This document shows positions 25,110 to 33,611 of a DNA stretch of 64,000 nucleotides, one piece after another. Under the pieces are notes generated by a model, which did not search any database, was not told the DNA's origin, and was given only the letters and a program-made list of their open reading frames with translations. A program made the position numbers and the translations under genes. Origin of the DNA: Paracoccus yeei ATCC BAA-599 (lineage in GTDB: Bacteria > Pseudomonadota > Alphaproteobacteria > Rhodobacterales > Rhodobacteraceae). The stretch covers positions 31,650 to 95,649 of the forward strand of contig NZ_JHWH01000019.1 of assembly GCF_000622145.1 (NCBI RefSeq), given 5' to 3'. Within the stretch, counting starts at the first letter, position 1; each line of letters starts with the position of its first letter.

Positions 25110-25110
25110 T

Positions 25111-25998
25111 TCAGCGTTCCCAGAAATAGACGGTGGCGGGTTCGGGTTCCCAGACGCGAGCGGTCTCGATCCCGGGCAGGTTGGCGAGTGCGCGGTATTC
25201 GCTGCCGAAGGCGACGTAATCCTCGGTCTCGGCCATCACGGCGGGCTTGCAGGCGATGGGGTCGCGCACCACGCCGAAGCCGTTCCTGGTGCCGACGACA
25301 AAGGTGAAGAACCCGTCCAGGTCCTTCAGCGTGCCTTCCAGCGCCTCGCCCAGGTTCGCGCCCTCGGCCAGGCGGGACGAGATGTAGCAGGCGGCGACCT
25401 CGGTATCGTTCGCGGTCTGGGGGGCGAAGCCCTTTTCCGACAGCACGCGGCGCATCTGGTTGTGGTTCGAGAGCGACCCGTTGTGCACGAGGCACTGGTC
25501 CGTGCCGGTCGAGAACGGATGCGCCCCCAGCGTCGTCACCGCGCTTTCCGTCGCCATGCGGGTATGGCCGATGCCGTGGCTGCCGGCCATGCCGCGCAGC
25601 TGGAACCGCCGGGCCACGTCGCGGGGCAGGCCGACCTCCTTGTAGATCTCCATCGCATGGCCCGCGCCCATGACGCGGATGCCCTTTTCGGCCAGATAGG
25701 CGCGGGCCTGCGCCTCGGCCGCCTCCGGCAGGGTCAGGACGGCGTGGGTGTCGATCACGCGCATCGCGACCGGGCTTTCGATCGCATGGGACAGCGCCAC
25801 GTCAAGGCCGTGGAAGGTCGCCTCGGGCGTGTCCGACTGGACGGTCAGCTTCAGCCGGCCGGCCTCGTCGCCATAGATCGCGATGCCCGCGCTGTCGGGT
25901 CCGCGGTCGGTCATGGTGACCAGCATGTCGGTCAGCAACTCACCAAGTTTCGGGCGCAGTTCTTCCTTTTTCAGGAACAGGCCTACGATGCCGCACAT
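25111..25998 (-). CDS. mgsA: N-methylglutamate synthase subunit A (class II glutamine amidotransferase)
   Basis: 295 residues from the ATG at 25998. This start, not the one at 26013, puts Cys directly after Met (MCGIVGLF), as needed for the N-terminal nucleophile of class II amidotransferases, and GGAG lies about 6 bases upstream. Further family segments are GIGHTRMATESAVTTLGAHPF and VHNGSLSNHNQMRR. In the family this domain binds and hydrolyses the gamma-glutamyl amide, in this complex releasing methylamine from gamma-glutamylmethylamide for transfer. It is first in the operon mgsABC-gmaS, and the promoter lies in the AT-rich region before amt. Confidence 0.9.
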   Translation of the reverse strand: MCGIVGLFLKKEELRPKLGELLTDMLVTMTDRGPDSAGIAIYGDEAGRLKLTVQSDTPEATFHGLDVALSHAIESPVAMRVIDTHAVLTLPEAAEAQARAYLAEKGIRVMGAGHAMEIYKEVGLPRDVARRFQLRGMAGSHGIGHTRMATESAVTTLGAHPFSTGTDQCLVHNGSLSNHNQMRRVLSEKGFAPQTANDTEVAACYISSRLAEGANLGEALEGTLKDLDGFFTFVVGTRNGFGVVRDPIACKPAVMAETEDYVAFGSEYRALANLPGIETARVWEPEPATVYFWER

Positions 25999-26341
25999 CT
26001 TCGTCTCCGTCATGTTCGGGTTTCTTCATATAACTTACACGAAAATTAAATTCGCAACAGGAAAATTATGAGAAACACCCTGCACTTCCGCCAAGCCGCC
26101 ATGTGATCAGGAAAAGGGCGGCAGAGCGCATCCGGGGACGGGAAAACAGGCAGGGAAGGTATGATGGCGCGATTCGCGCGCCGGATTTCACAGGATGACC
26201 GCCGCGCGGGCAGGCTGGCGTATTTTGCGGCGCATCGGCGTAATTCCTGATGCACAACAATCTTGATCTTCAGGAAACTTTGCGGCGACGGCAGTCTCGC
26301 GCCGATGCTGGGAGCGATCTTCTGGACACGGGAACTATGCC
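25999..26341. promoter_or_regulatory. Divergent promoter region of mgsABC-gmaS and amt
   Basis: About 340 bases without a gene. The left side (26020-26075) is strongly AT-rich for this genome (CGAAAATTAAATTCGC, GGAAAATTATGAG) and should hold the mgsA promoter. AGGAAAATT at 26059-26067 and AGGAAACTT at 26272-26280 resemble the AGGAAAGTT inside the palindrome before the XRE-cupin gene. No sigma-54 site with correct spacing was found. Confidence 0.5.
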
Positions 26342-27730
26342 ATGAACCTCAAGACTGCCCTGGCGGCCCTGGCCGCCACCGCCCTGCCGCTGGGGGCCCT
26401 GGCCCAGACGGCCGAGCCGGCGCTGGACAGCGGCGACACCGCCTTTGTCGCCGCCTGCGCGATGATCGTCATGCTGATGATGCTGCCCGGCCTGGGCCTG
26501 TTCTATGCCGGCATGGCCCGCAGCAAGAACGTGCTGTCGGTGATGACCCATATCCTGGCCACCATCGCGCTGGTCTGCGTGCTGTGGATCCTGTTCGGCT
26601 ATTCGCTGACCTTTGCGCCGTCCTCCTGGATGGCGGTGATCGGCGGCACCGGCAAGATGTTCCTGTCGGGCATCACCCAGGACAGCCTGGTCGGGACCAT
26701 CCCCGAATACCTGTATGTCCTGTTCATGATGATGTTCGCCGCGATCACCCCGCCCCTGATCGTCGGCGCTTTCGCCGAGCGGATGAAGTTCTCGGCCGTG
26801 CTGATCTTCATGGCGGTCTGGCTGACGATCAACTATGTGCCGATGGCGCACATGGCCTGGGGCGGCGGCTGGGTCTTTGGCCTTGCGGTGCAGGACTTCG
26901 CGGGCGGCAACGTCGTCCACCTGAACGCCGGCATGGCGGCGCTGGTCTGCGCGCTGGTCGTGGGGCCGCGCCAGGGCTACGGCACCGCGATGATGGCGCC
27001 CCACAACATGACGATGACCTATACCGGCGGCGCCATGCTGTGGGTGGGCTGGCTGGCCTTCTGCGGCGGCTGCGCGCTGGCGGCGAACGGCTTTGCCACG
27101 CTGGTCATGCTGAACACCGCCCTGGGCGGGGCCGGCGGCGCGCTTGGCTGGATGGCGACGGAATGGGTGCATCGCAAGCGCCCCAGCACCTTCGGCCTGC
27201 TGTCGGGCTGCATCGCCGGGCTGGTCGCGATCACCCCGGCCTGCGGTTTTGTCGGACCCGCGGGCGCCATCGCGGTCGGGTTCCTGACCGCGCCGGTCTG
27301 CCTTTATGCCGTCGAAAGCGTCAAGCGCCGCTTCGGCTATGACGACAGTTTCGACGTGTTCGGCGTCCACGGCGTCGGCGCGGCGGTGGGCGGCATCCTG
27401 ACCGTGATCTTCGCCGCCCCCGCGCTTGGCGGCCTGGGCTATCCCGAGGGGCGCACGATGCTGTCCCAGATGGTGCCGCAGGTCCTGATCATGGGCTTCA
27501 GCATCGGCGTGTCGCTGGTCACCACCTGGATCGCGCTGAAGGTGGCGGATGCGCTGGTCGGGCTGCGCGTCGACCCGGAAGTCGAGTTCGACGGCCTGGA
27601 CACGGGCGAGCATGGCGAGGTCGGCTACCGCCTGGGCGATGGCGTCTATGCCGGGGCACCCAGCCAGCCCGTCGAACACGCGCCCGCCGCCGCGCGCCCT
27701 GCCGTCGCGCCCGCCGGGCAGCCGGGCTGA
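26342..27730 (+). CDS. amt: Ammonium/methylammonium transporter
   Basis: 462 residues. A cleavable signal peptide (LAALAATALPLGALAQ) is followed by the Amt core with about eleven membrane helices. Family marks are GLFYAGMARSKNVLSVMTH near residue 60, VVHLNAGMAALVCAL with the first pore histidine, and FGVHGVGAAVGGIL with the second. The C-terminal cytoplasmic tail is rich in Ala and Pro. Amt proteins conduct ammonium and often methylammonium; next to mgsABC-gmaS, uptake or recapture of methylamine and ammonium is the likely job. It is divergently transcribed from mgsA and ends at a strong terminator. No glnK gene is adjacent. Confidence 0.93.
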   Translation: MNLKTALAALAATALPLGALAQTAEPALDSGDTAFVAACAMIVMLMMLPGLGLFYAGMARSKNVLSVMTHILATIALVCVLWILFGYSLTFAPSSWMAVIGGTGKMFLSGITQDSLVGTIPEYLYVLFMMMFAAITPPLIVGAFAERMKFSAVLIFMAVWLTINYVPMAHMAWGGGWVFGLAVQDFAGGNVVHLNAGMAALVCALVVGPRQGYGTAMMAPHNMTMTYTGGAMLWVGWLAFCGGCALAANGFATLVMLNTALGGAGGALGWMATEWVHRKRPSTFGLLSGCIAGLVAITPACGFVGPAGAIAVGFLTAPVCLYAVESVKRRFGYDDSFDVFGVHGVGAAVGGILTVIFAAPALGGLGYPEGRTMLSQMVPQVLIMGFSIGVSLVTTWIALKVADALVGLRVDPEVEFDGLDTGEHGEVGYRLGDGVYAGAPSQPVEHAPAAARPAVAPAGQPG

Positions 27731-27751
27731 CACCCTATGTCCTGCTTTGGG

Positions 27752-27779
27752 GGGGCCGGGTTCATCCCGGCCCCTTTTC
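27752..27779 (+). terminator. Rho-independent terminator after amt
   Basis: GGGGCCGGG and CCCGGCCCC make a perfect 9-base stem around TTCAT, followed at once by TTTTCC. It lies 22 bases after the amt stop and just before the convergent XRE-cupin gene. Confidence 0.85.
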
Positions 27780-27782
27780 CGT

Positions 27783-28427
27783 TCAGCGGGATTGCGGATA
27801 GGTGATGACCGACAGATAGCGCGCCGGAAGCGAGATCAGGTCCACCGGCCCGTGCGGCGCATCGGCGTCGAACAGCAGCGTGTCGCCCGGCTCAAGCCGA
27901 TAGACCTGTTCGCCATGGCGATAGCCGACGATTCCGTCCAGCATGTACAGCATCTCGATCCCCTCGTGCTGGAAGGTCGGGAAGCGGTCGCTTTCTGCGC
28001 TGAGCACGATCAGATAGGGCTCGACCACCACGCCCGAGTTGTTCGACCCGATATGGCCCAGCAGGTGATACTGGTGGCCGGCGCGGGTGCCCTGACGCTC
28101 GATCTCGACACCCTGGCCCGCCTTGACGTGCATCGCGCCGCGCGGCTCGGCAAAGCCGGCGAAAAGCTGGACCAGCGGCACGCGCAGGGCATTGGCCAGC
28201 GCCTGCAAGGTGCCGAGCGAGGGCGAGATCACCCCGTTCTCGATCTTGGACAGCATGCCGATGGAAATCCCGGTCTGCGCCGACAGGTCCGAACCGGTCA
28301 TGCGCTGGCGCTTGCGCAACTCGCGCACGGCGCGACCGATCGCGACTTCCAGGTTGCGTTCGGGCGCGTCGCGCAGGGCATGGGGGTTCTGGGTCAGGGT
28401 CTTCGCAGGACTGGAGGTCTTGGCCAC
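27783..28427 (-). CDS. XRE-cupin transcriptional regulator
   Basis: 214 residues, starting with GTG at 28427 (AGGAAAG about 6 bases upstream). An N-terminal helix-turn-helix of the Cro/XRE type (about 27-83: MTGSDLSAQTGISIGMLSKI) is followed by a cupin barrel (about 140-205: GIEMLYMLDGIVGYRHGEQ, LEPGDTLLFDADAPHGP) that should bind the effector. Regulators of this build often control amine and amino-acid catabolism (PuuR-like). It lies between amt and the molybdenum hydroxylase operon, convergent with the former and divergent from the latter. A perfect palindrome overlapping its own ribosome-binding site suggests autoregulation. Confidence 0.87.
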   Translation of the reverse strand: MAKTSSPAKTLTQNPHALRDAPERNLEVAIGRAVRELRKRQRMTGSDLSAQTGISIGMLSKIENGVISPSLGTLQALANALRVPLVQLFAGFAEPRGAMHVKAGQGVEIERQGTRAGHQYHLLGHIGSNNSGVVVEPYLIVLSAESDRFPTFQHEGIEMLYMLDGIVGYRHGEQVYRLEPGDTLLFDADAPHGPVDLISLPARYLSVITYPQSR

Positions 28428-28433
28428 GGCAAT

Positions 28434-28450
28434 CTTTCCTTTGAGGAAAG
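28434..28450. promoter_or_regulatory. Palindrome over the XRE-cupin ribosome-binding site
   Basis: CTTTCCT and AGGAAAG are perfect 7-base arms around TTG. On the minus strand the arm nearest the gene (AGGAAAG) is also the Shine-Dalgarno 6 bases before the GTG start. It may be an operator for the encoded regulator or an RNA hairpin that hides the ribosome-binding site. Confidence 0.5.
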
Positions 28451-28570
28451 TTCAGCTTGCGCCCGATCCTGGCCGCGCGCAATGGGTTCTGCCATGCGCC
28501 GGGGCCGCTTTTCGCTTGACCTGAGGGACAGGGGGTCCATCATTCCCGGACCCAGCGAATGAGGCCAGGG

Positions 28571-29029
28571 ATGACGCGACTTCGTGTGAATGGCCGGGAT
28601 CACGATCTGGACGTGGATCCCGAAACGCCGCTGCTGTGGGTCCTGCGCGACGAACTGCGCCTGACCGGCACCAAGTTCGGCTGCGGCATCGCGCAATGCG
28701 GTGCCTGCACGGTGATGCTGGACGGAATGCCCCGGCGGTCCTGCGTGACCCCCATCGGCATGATCGAGGGCAGCGAGGTCACCACCATCGAGGGCATGGA
28801 AGGCCCCGAGGTCGCCGCCGTGCAGGCGGCCTGGACGGCCATCGACGTGCCGCAATGCGGCTGGTGCCAGTCGGGGCAGGTCATGTCGGCGACCGCCCTT
28901 CTGCAACAGATCCCGCAGCCCAGCGACGAGGACATCAACAACGCGATGGCGGGAAACATCTGCCGCTGCGCCACCTATGTGCGGATCCGGCAGGCCATCC
29001 ACGATGCCGCCCGGACGCTGGAGGGCTGA
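28571..29029 (+). CDS. Molybdenum hydroxylase 2Fe-2S subunit (IorA-like)
   Basis: 152 residues from the ATG at 28571 (GAGG about 6 bases upstream; an in-frame ATG at 28559 adds four residues). The N-terminal ferredoxin domain has CGIAQCGAC with a later Cys in PRRSC, and the second cluster domain has [11 protein letters not shown] and NICRCATY. This is the two-cluster small subunit of xanthine-oxidase-family enzymes such as isoquinoline 1-oxidoreductase and periplasmic aldehyde oxidases. It is followed immediately by the large subunit and then a diheme cytochrome c, so electrons probably flow to a cytochrome rather than to NAD or oxygen. Confidence 0.9.
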   Translation: MTRLRVNGRDHDLDVDPETPLLWVLRDELRLTGTKFGCGIAQCGACTVMLDGMPRRSCVTPIGMIEGSEVTTIEGMEGPEVAAVQAAWTAIDVPQCGWCQSGQVMSATALLQQIPQPSDEDINNAMAGNICRCATYVRIRQAIHDAARTLEG

Positions 29030-29031
29030 TC

Positions 29032-31173
29032 GTGACCGTGCAGACGACGCGCCGGGGTTTCCTGGCAGGTGGGACAGGGCTGTTGCTGGCGCTGGCGCTT
29101 CCGGTCGGGCGGGGCCGGGCGCAGGTGACGGTGGCCGGGCCATTCGCGCCCAATGCCTTCATCCGCATCGGGACCGACGATCTGGTCACGGTGATGATCA
29201 AGCACCTCGAGATGGGGCAGGGGCCCTATACCGGCCTTGCGACCCTGGTGGCCGAGGAACTGGACGCCGACTGGTCGCAGATGCGGGCCGAAGGCGCGCC
29301 CGCCGACGACAGGCTGTATGCGAACCTCGCCTTCGGGGCGCAGGGGACCGGGGGGTCCACCGCCATCGCCAACAGCTTCATGCAGATGCGCAAGGCCGGC
29401 GCCGCCGCCCGCGCCATGCTGGTCGCCGCTGCGGCCGAGGAATGGGGCGTCCCCGCCTCCGAGATCACCGTCAAGGCGGGCGTCGTCGCGCATGAGGCCT
29501 CGGGCCGGTCGTCCGGCTTCGGCGCGCTGTCGACCGCCGCCGCCCGCCAGCCGGTGCCCGAAGACCCGCCGGTCAAGGCCCCCGCCGATTTCGTGCTGAT
29601 CGGCACCGACCGGCCCAAGCTGGACAGCGCGTCGAAATCCACCGGCACCGCGCAATTCACCCTGGATGTCTATCGCGACGGGATGCTAACCGTGGTGGTG
29701 GCGCATCCGCCCCGGTTCGGCGCGACCCTGGCCCGCGTGGACGACAGCGCCGCCCTGGCGGTGAAAGGGGTCGAGATGGTGCGGACCGTGCCCTCGGGCG
29801 TGGCGGTCTATGCGACCAACACCTATGCCGCGATGAAGGGCCGCGACGCGCTGATCTTGGAATGGGACGACAGCAAAGCGGAAACGCGCAGCTCCACCCA
29901 GATGTTCGCAGCCTTCGCCGAGGCCGCCGCCCAGGGCGGCGAGACGGTCGAGGAAGAGGGCGACCTGTCAGCCATCGACGGCGCGGCCAGGGTGCTGACG
30001 GCCGAATACCGTTTCCCCTATCTGGCCCATGCGCCGATGGAACCCCTGGATGCGGTGATCGAGACCAAGGGCGGCAAGGCCGAGCTGTGGTTCGGCAGCC
30101 AGTTCCCGTTCTTTGACAAGCCCACCATCGCGGGCGCCCTGGGCATCGCGCCCGAGGACGTGACGATCAACGTGCTGATGGCGGGCGGATCCTTCGGTCG
30201 GCGGGCGCAGGGCTCGGCCCATCTGGCGGCCGAGGTCGGTGCAATCGCCAAGGCCGCCGGGCGCGACGGCGCCTTCAAGCTGGTCTGGACCCGAGAGGAC
30301 GACGTGAAGGGCGGCTATTACCGCCCGATGACCGTCCACCGCCTGCGCGCGGGGCTAGACACGGACGGAGCCATCATCGGGTGGGAAAACGTCGTCGCGA
30401 ACCAGTCGATCATGGCGGGCACGCCGATGGAGGCGATGCTGAAGGGCGGCCCGGACAACAGCTCATTCGAAGGCTCCACCGGCCTGCCCTACCGCCTGGG
30501 CGCCAAGCGCATCGGCTGGGCGCGGATGGAAAGCCCGGTCAGCGTGCTGTGGTGGCGCTCGGTTGGCCACACCCACACCGCCTATGCGGTCGAGACCTTC
30601 CTAGACGAGGTTCTGGAGGCCGCCGGAAAGGATCCCGTGCAGGGCCGCCTGGACCTGCTGCCGCCCGAGGCCGCGCGCGAACGCGCCGTGATTGCCGAGG
30701 CCGCCCGCATGGCCGGTTGGCAGGGACCGCGCCGCGACGGCAAGGGCTATGGCATCGCCTATGCGAAAAGCTTCGGCACCTATGTCGCCGAGGTGGTCGA
30801 GGTCGAGGATCGCGGCGGCACCCCGCGCGTCACCCGCGTCTGGTGCGCCGTCGATTGCGGCATCGCCGTCAATCCCAACCTGATCCGCGCGCAGATGGAG
30901 GGCGGCATCGGCTATGCCCTGTCCGCCGCGCTGCACAGCCGCATCACCCTGGCGCCGGGGGGCACCGTGGAACAGTCGAATTTCCACGACTATCCCATGC
31001 TGCGGATCGCCGAGATGCCGGCGGTCGAGGTCTCGATCATCCGCAGCGCCGCGGATCCGACCGGCGTCGGCGAACCGGGCGTGCCGCCGCTGGCCCCGGC
31101 GATGGCCAATGCCTGGCGCGCCTTGAACGGGGCTCGGCAATACCAGCTTCCTTTCGGCGGAGCGATTTCATGA
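29032..31173 (+). CDS. Molybdenum hydroxylase large subunit (IorB-like), Tat-exported
   Basis: 713 residues from a GTG at 29032, 2 bases after the small-subunit stop and behind GGAGG. The N-terminus is a Tat signal (TTRRGFLAGGTGLLLALAL followed by GRAQ). The molybdopterin-binding architecture of the IorB group follows: GQGPYTGLATLVAEELDADW, GGSFGRRAQGSAHLAAEVG and the C-terminal active-site region GVGEPGVPPLAPAMANA containing the conserved glutamate. The complex hydroxylates a heterocycle or aldehyde in the periplasm; the small subunit is co-exported. The substrate is unknown. No xdhC-like maturation gene is visible nearby. Confidence 0.88.
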   Translation: MTVQTTRRGFLAGGTGLLLALALPVGRGRAQVTVAGPFAPNAFIRIGTDDLVTVMIKHLEMGQGPYTGLATLVAEELDADWSQMRAEGAPADDRLYANLAFGAQGTGGSTAIANSFMQMRKAGAAARAMLVAAAAEEWGVPASEITVKAGVVAHEASGRSSGFGALSTAAARQPVPEDPPVKAPADFVLIGTDRPKLDSASKSTGTAQFTLDVYRDGMLTVVVAHPPRFGATLARVDDSAALAVKGVEMVRTVPSGVAVYATNTYAAMKGRDALILEWDDSKAETRSSTQMFAAFAEAAAQGGETVEEEGDLSAIDGAARVLTAEYRFPYLAHAPMEPLDAVIETKGGKAELWFGSQFPFFDKPTIAGALGIAPEDVTINVLMAGGSFGRRAQGSAHLAAEVGAIAKAAGRDGAFKLVWTREDDVKGGYYRPMTVHRLRAGLDTDGAIIGWENVVANQSIMAGTPMEAMLKGGPDNSSFEGSTGLPYRLGAKRIGWARMESPVSVLWWRSVGHTHTAYAVETFLDEVLEAAGKDPVQGRLDLLPPEAARERAVIAEAARMAGWQGPRRDGKGYGIAYAKSFGTYVAEVVEVEDRGGTPRVTRVWCAVDCGIAVNPNLIRAQMEGGIGYALSAALHSRITLAPGGTVEQSNFHDYPMLRIAEMPAVEVSIIRSAADPTGVGEPGVPPLAPAMANAWRALNGARQYQLPFGGAIS

Positions 31174-31766
31174 GATCAGTCACGGCCGTTCTTGTCCCGG
31201 CGCTGTTCTGCGCCGCGCCGCTTTGGGCGCAGGACGACCTGCAAACCCCCGACGCCTTCGCTGCCATCGCCGACAAGGCCGAAAGGTCCGCCGCCCTGTT
31301 TCAGGAAATGGGCAAGGTGCTGACCCATCCGCGCTGCCTGAACTGCCACCCGGTCACCGGCGGGCCGACGCAGGGCGACGACATGCATCCCCACGATCCG
31401 CCCGTGGTGCGCGGAGAGGCCGATTTCGGCGCGCCGGGGATGACCTGCAACACCTGCCACGGGGCCGAGAATGTCACCCTGACCGGCGGCCAGGGCAGCA
31501 TTCCGGGGCACGAGCCCTGGTCGCTGGCCCCGGTCAGCATGGGCTGGGTCGGCCTGTCCCTGGGCGAGATCTGCCAGCAGATCAAGGATCCCGAGCGCAA
31601 CGGCGGCAAGACGCTGGAAGAGCTTCACGAACACAACGCCCATGACGGCCTGGTCGGCTGGGGCTGGCATCCCGGCGCGGGCCGCGAGCCCGCCCCCGGC
31701 AGCCAGGAGATCTTCGGCCAGCTGACGCGGGCCTGGATCGACACCGGAGCCGCCTGTCCCGGGTGA
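31170..31766 (+). CDS. Periplasmic diheme cytochrome c
   Basis: 198 residues. A Sec signal (VTAVLVPALFCAAPLWAQ) precedes two heme-binding motifs, CLNCH near residue 57 and CNTCH near residue 93. The start codon overlaps the stop of the molybdenum-hydroxylase large subunit (ATGA), so the three genes are one operon and this protein is the likely electron acceptor of the enzyme. The family with IGHPEP/GHEPW-type segments (SIPGHEPWSLAPVSMGW) occurs beside isoquinoline 1-oxidoreductase-like genes. Nothing downstream appears to belong to the operon. Confidence 0.85.
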   Translation: MRSVTAVLVPALFCAAPLWAQDDLQTPDAFAAIADKAERSAALFQEMGKVLTHPRCLNCHPVTGGPTQGDDMHPHDPPVVRGEADFGAPGMTCNTCHGAENVTLTGGQGSIPGHEPWSLAPVSMGWVGLSLGEICQQIKDPERNGGKTLEELHEHNAHDGLVGWGWHPGAGREPAPGSQEIFGQLTRAWIDTGAACPG

Positions 31767-32385
31767 TCGGGGAGGTGTAGCTCCGGTCCAGGCGTATTGC
31801 CGGGAAGACACGTTCGTAAAAAGAACCGGTTGCCTGCGTAGCGGCATCGGTGGCCATCACCCCGCCGGCGGCGCGACATGGTGATCGTGGCGCAATACCG
31901 CCTGAGCCTTGGGCAGCCGTGGCAGCGGGGAACGGAACGAAGTTGGGACTGGGGTCGGCTGACGTCGCATGGATCGTTGATGCACCGGGACGGCATCCCG
32001 ATCATCCGGAACCGGACATTCCGGCGCACCACGGACAGCGATCATCCTCCAGGGTGGCCATCAAGGTGGAGTTTGGCGACTTCAACCACGGACCCTGCGG
32101 AGCCCCCGATGACCAGGACCAACTGCTCCCGGCACACGATGTCCTGCACCAAGCAGAAAGGTCTTGCAGTATGATATCCGATCAGATGACAGCGTTGGGA
32201 ACGACGGATCGCGGTTTCCATTTCCGCATCGCTCAGGCCAGCCGCAATGATAATCTGGCGCTGTGGCAGCGCAGCGCGGTCGAACATCGCCGGATCGAAG
32301 CGCCGGAGTGTTGACAGGAATTCCCGACGCCGAACCTCCCGCCGTGCAAGCAGTCTATGAACGACAGGCTCGACGGCGCAATCCG
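31767..32385. other. Gene-poor junction, possible remnant DNA
   Basis: No gene can be assigned in these 619 bases. The minus strand contains an open stretch (about 32400 down to 32042) whose translation includes RRFDPAMFDRAALPQRQIII and VLVIGGSAGSVVEVAKL, but it lacks a convincing start and resembles nothing I recognise. Base usage is less codon-like than in the neighbours. It separates the methylamine part from the next catabolic module and may be a decayed gene or insertion scar. Confidence 0.35.
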
Positions 32386-33603
32386 CTAGATGACGGCTTC
32401 CTCCAGGAATGGCTCGTTGGCCGCAATCCGCTCATAACGGAAGGGCGTCAGATCCAGCGTCTGGAACGCCCCGTAAAGGATCAGCTCGGAAACGGCGCGC
32501 CCCACTGCTGGCGATTGCTGCAGCCCATGGCCGGAAAAGCCGTTTGCGAACATGAAGTTCCTGATCTGGGGGTGAAAGCCCACGATGCCGTTGTGGTCCA
32601 GCATGTTGTATTCGTAATGTCCGCACCAGCTTTGCATGACCCGCAGCGCGTCAAAGGCGGGGATCCGGTGCCAAAGCGCCGGCCAGATGCGATCCTCGAA
32701 TTCGTCGTGCCGGATGGCGAAGTCGTCGAAATCCGCGGGACCGTCGTCCAGCGGCGTGTTGCCGGTCAGGAACAACTCGCCCTCGGGCCGGACGAAGGTC
32801 CCCGACAGGTCGATGACGTTGGGCATGCGGCCGGGGACCGGCGTCTCGCTTGCAAAGACGAAGCTGTAGCGCTTGTGGGGCATGACGGGGATCGACAGGC
32901 CCGCCATGGCCGCGACCTGCTGGGCGCGCGGGCCTGCCGCATTGACCAGCGTGCCGCAAGACACCACCTCTCCGGTCGAAAGCTTGACGGAGGTCACACG
33001 GTCGTCTTCGACCTCAAGCCCTGTCACGGCATTGTCGATATACTCCACCCCTTCGGCCCGCGCCGCGCGGCGAAAGCCGTTCAGCAAGCCCATGGAATCG
33101 AACCAGCCCTCGTCTTTGGATCCCCAGGATCCCCCCGCCAGATCCTCGACGTTCAGCCAGGAAAACCGGTCCTTCAGCGCGCCCTGGTCCAGATAGACGG
33201 TATGGGCGCCCAGGCTGCGCTGCATCTCGACCCGTGCCCGGGCGGCGTCCGCCCCCTCGGGCGAGACGCAGTAGAGATAGCCGTGTTCCTTGAAGCCCAG
33301 GCTGGGTATTGCCTCGCCGGGGAAATAGGGTGCCATCGCCTCGCCGAAGTCGCGGATGAACGCGATGCCGAACTGGCTGATCTTGACGTTGATCGGGTTC
33401 GAATACTGCTGGCGGATCGCGCTTGTGGACAGCGCGGTCGAGGAAAACTCGTAGGTGCTGTCGCGTTCGACGACCAGAACGCTGATGTCCTTGTCCATCT
33501 GGCGGCTCAGCCAGTAGGCGGTCGAGGAGCCGACAACGGCGCCGCCGACGATGACGATGTCATAGGACGTGCGCTTGGGTGCTTTGTAGGCGGGAATGGG
33601 CAT
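32386..33603 (-). CDS. FAD-dependent amine oxidoreductase (DAO family, FOXRED1-like)
   Basis: 405 residues. The FAD motif YDIVIVGGAVVGSSTAYWL lies near residue 15, followed by STSAIRQQYSNPINVKISQF, which is close to the flavin loop of FOXRED1-like oxidases, and the C-terminal NGFSGHGLQQSPAVGRAVSE. Members oxidise secondary or primary amines of amino-acid-like substrates to imines. A paralogue is encoded at 49613-50821 with the same closing pattern (TLDL...YERI...PFLE.AVI). It follows the HpaI-type aldolase gene by 8 bases. The RidA gene in the facing operon would help by hydrolysing the imine product. Substrate unknown. Confidence 0.85.
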   Translation of the reverse strand: MPIPAYKAPKRTSYDIVIVGGAVVGSSTAYWLSRQMDKDISVLVVERDSTYEFSSTALSTSAIRQQYSNPINVKISQFGIAFIRDFGEAMAPYFPGEAIPSLGFKEHGYLYCVSPEGADAARARVEMQRSLGAHTVYLDQGALKDRFSWLNVEDLAGGSWGSKDEGWFDSMGLLNGFRRAARAEGVEYIDNAVTGLEVEDDRVTSVKLSTGEVVSCGTLVNAAGPRAQQVAAMAGLSIPVMPHKRYSFVFASETPVPGRMPNVIDLSGTFVRPEGELFLTGNTPLDDGPADFDDFAIRHDEFEDRIWPALWHRIPAFDALRVMQSWCGHYEYNMLDHNGIVGFHPQIRNFMFANGFSGHGLQQSPAVGRAVSELILYGAFQTLDLTPFRYERIAANEPFLEEAVI

Positions 33604-33611
33604 GGCGGACC

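Noticed and set aside
26216..26228. Possible sigma-54 promoter (TGGC...TTGC) before amt
   Set aside because: Only 8 bases separate the GG and GC dinucleotides instead of 10, so it does not meet the spacing rule.
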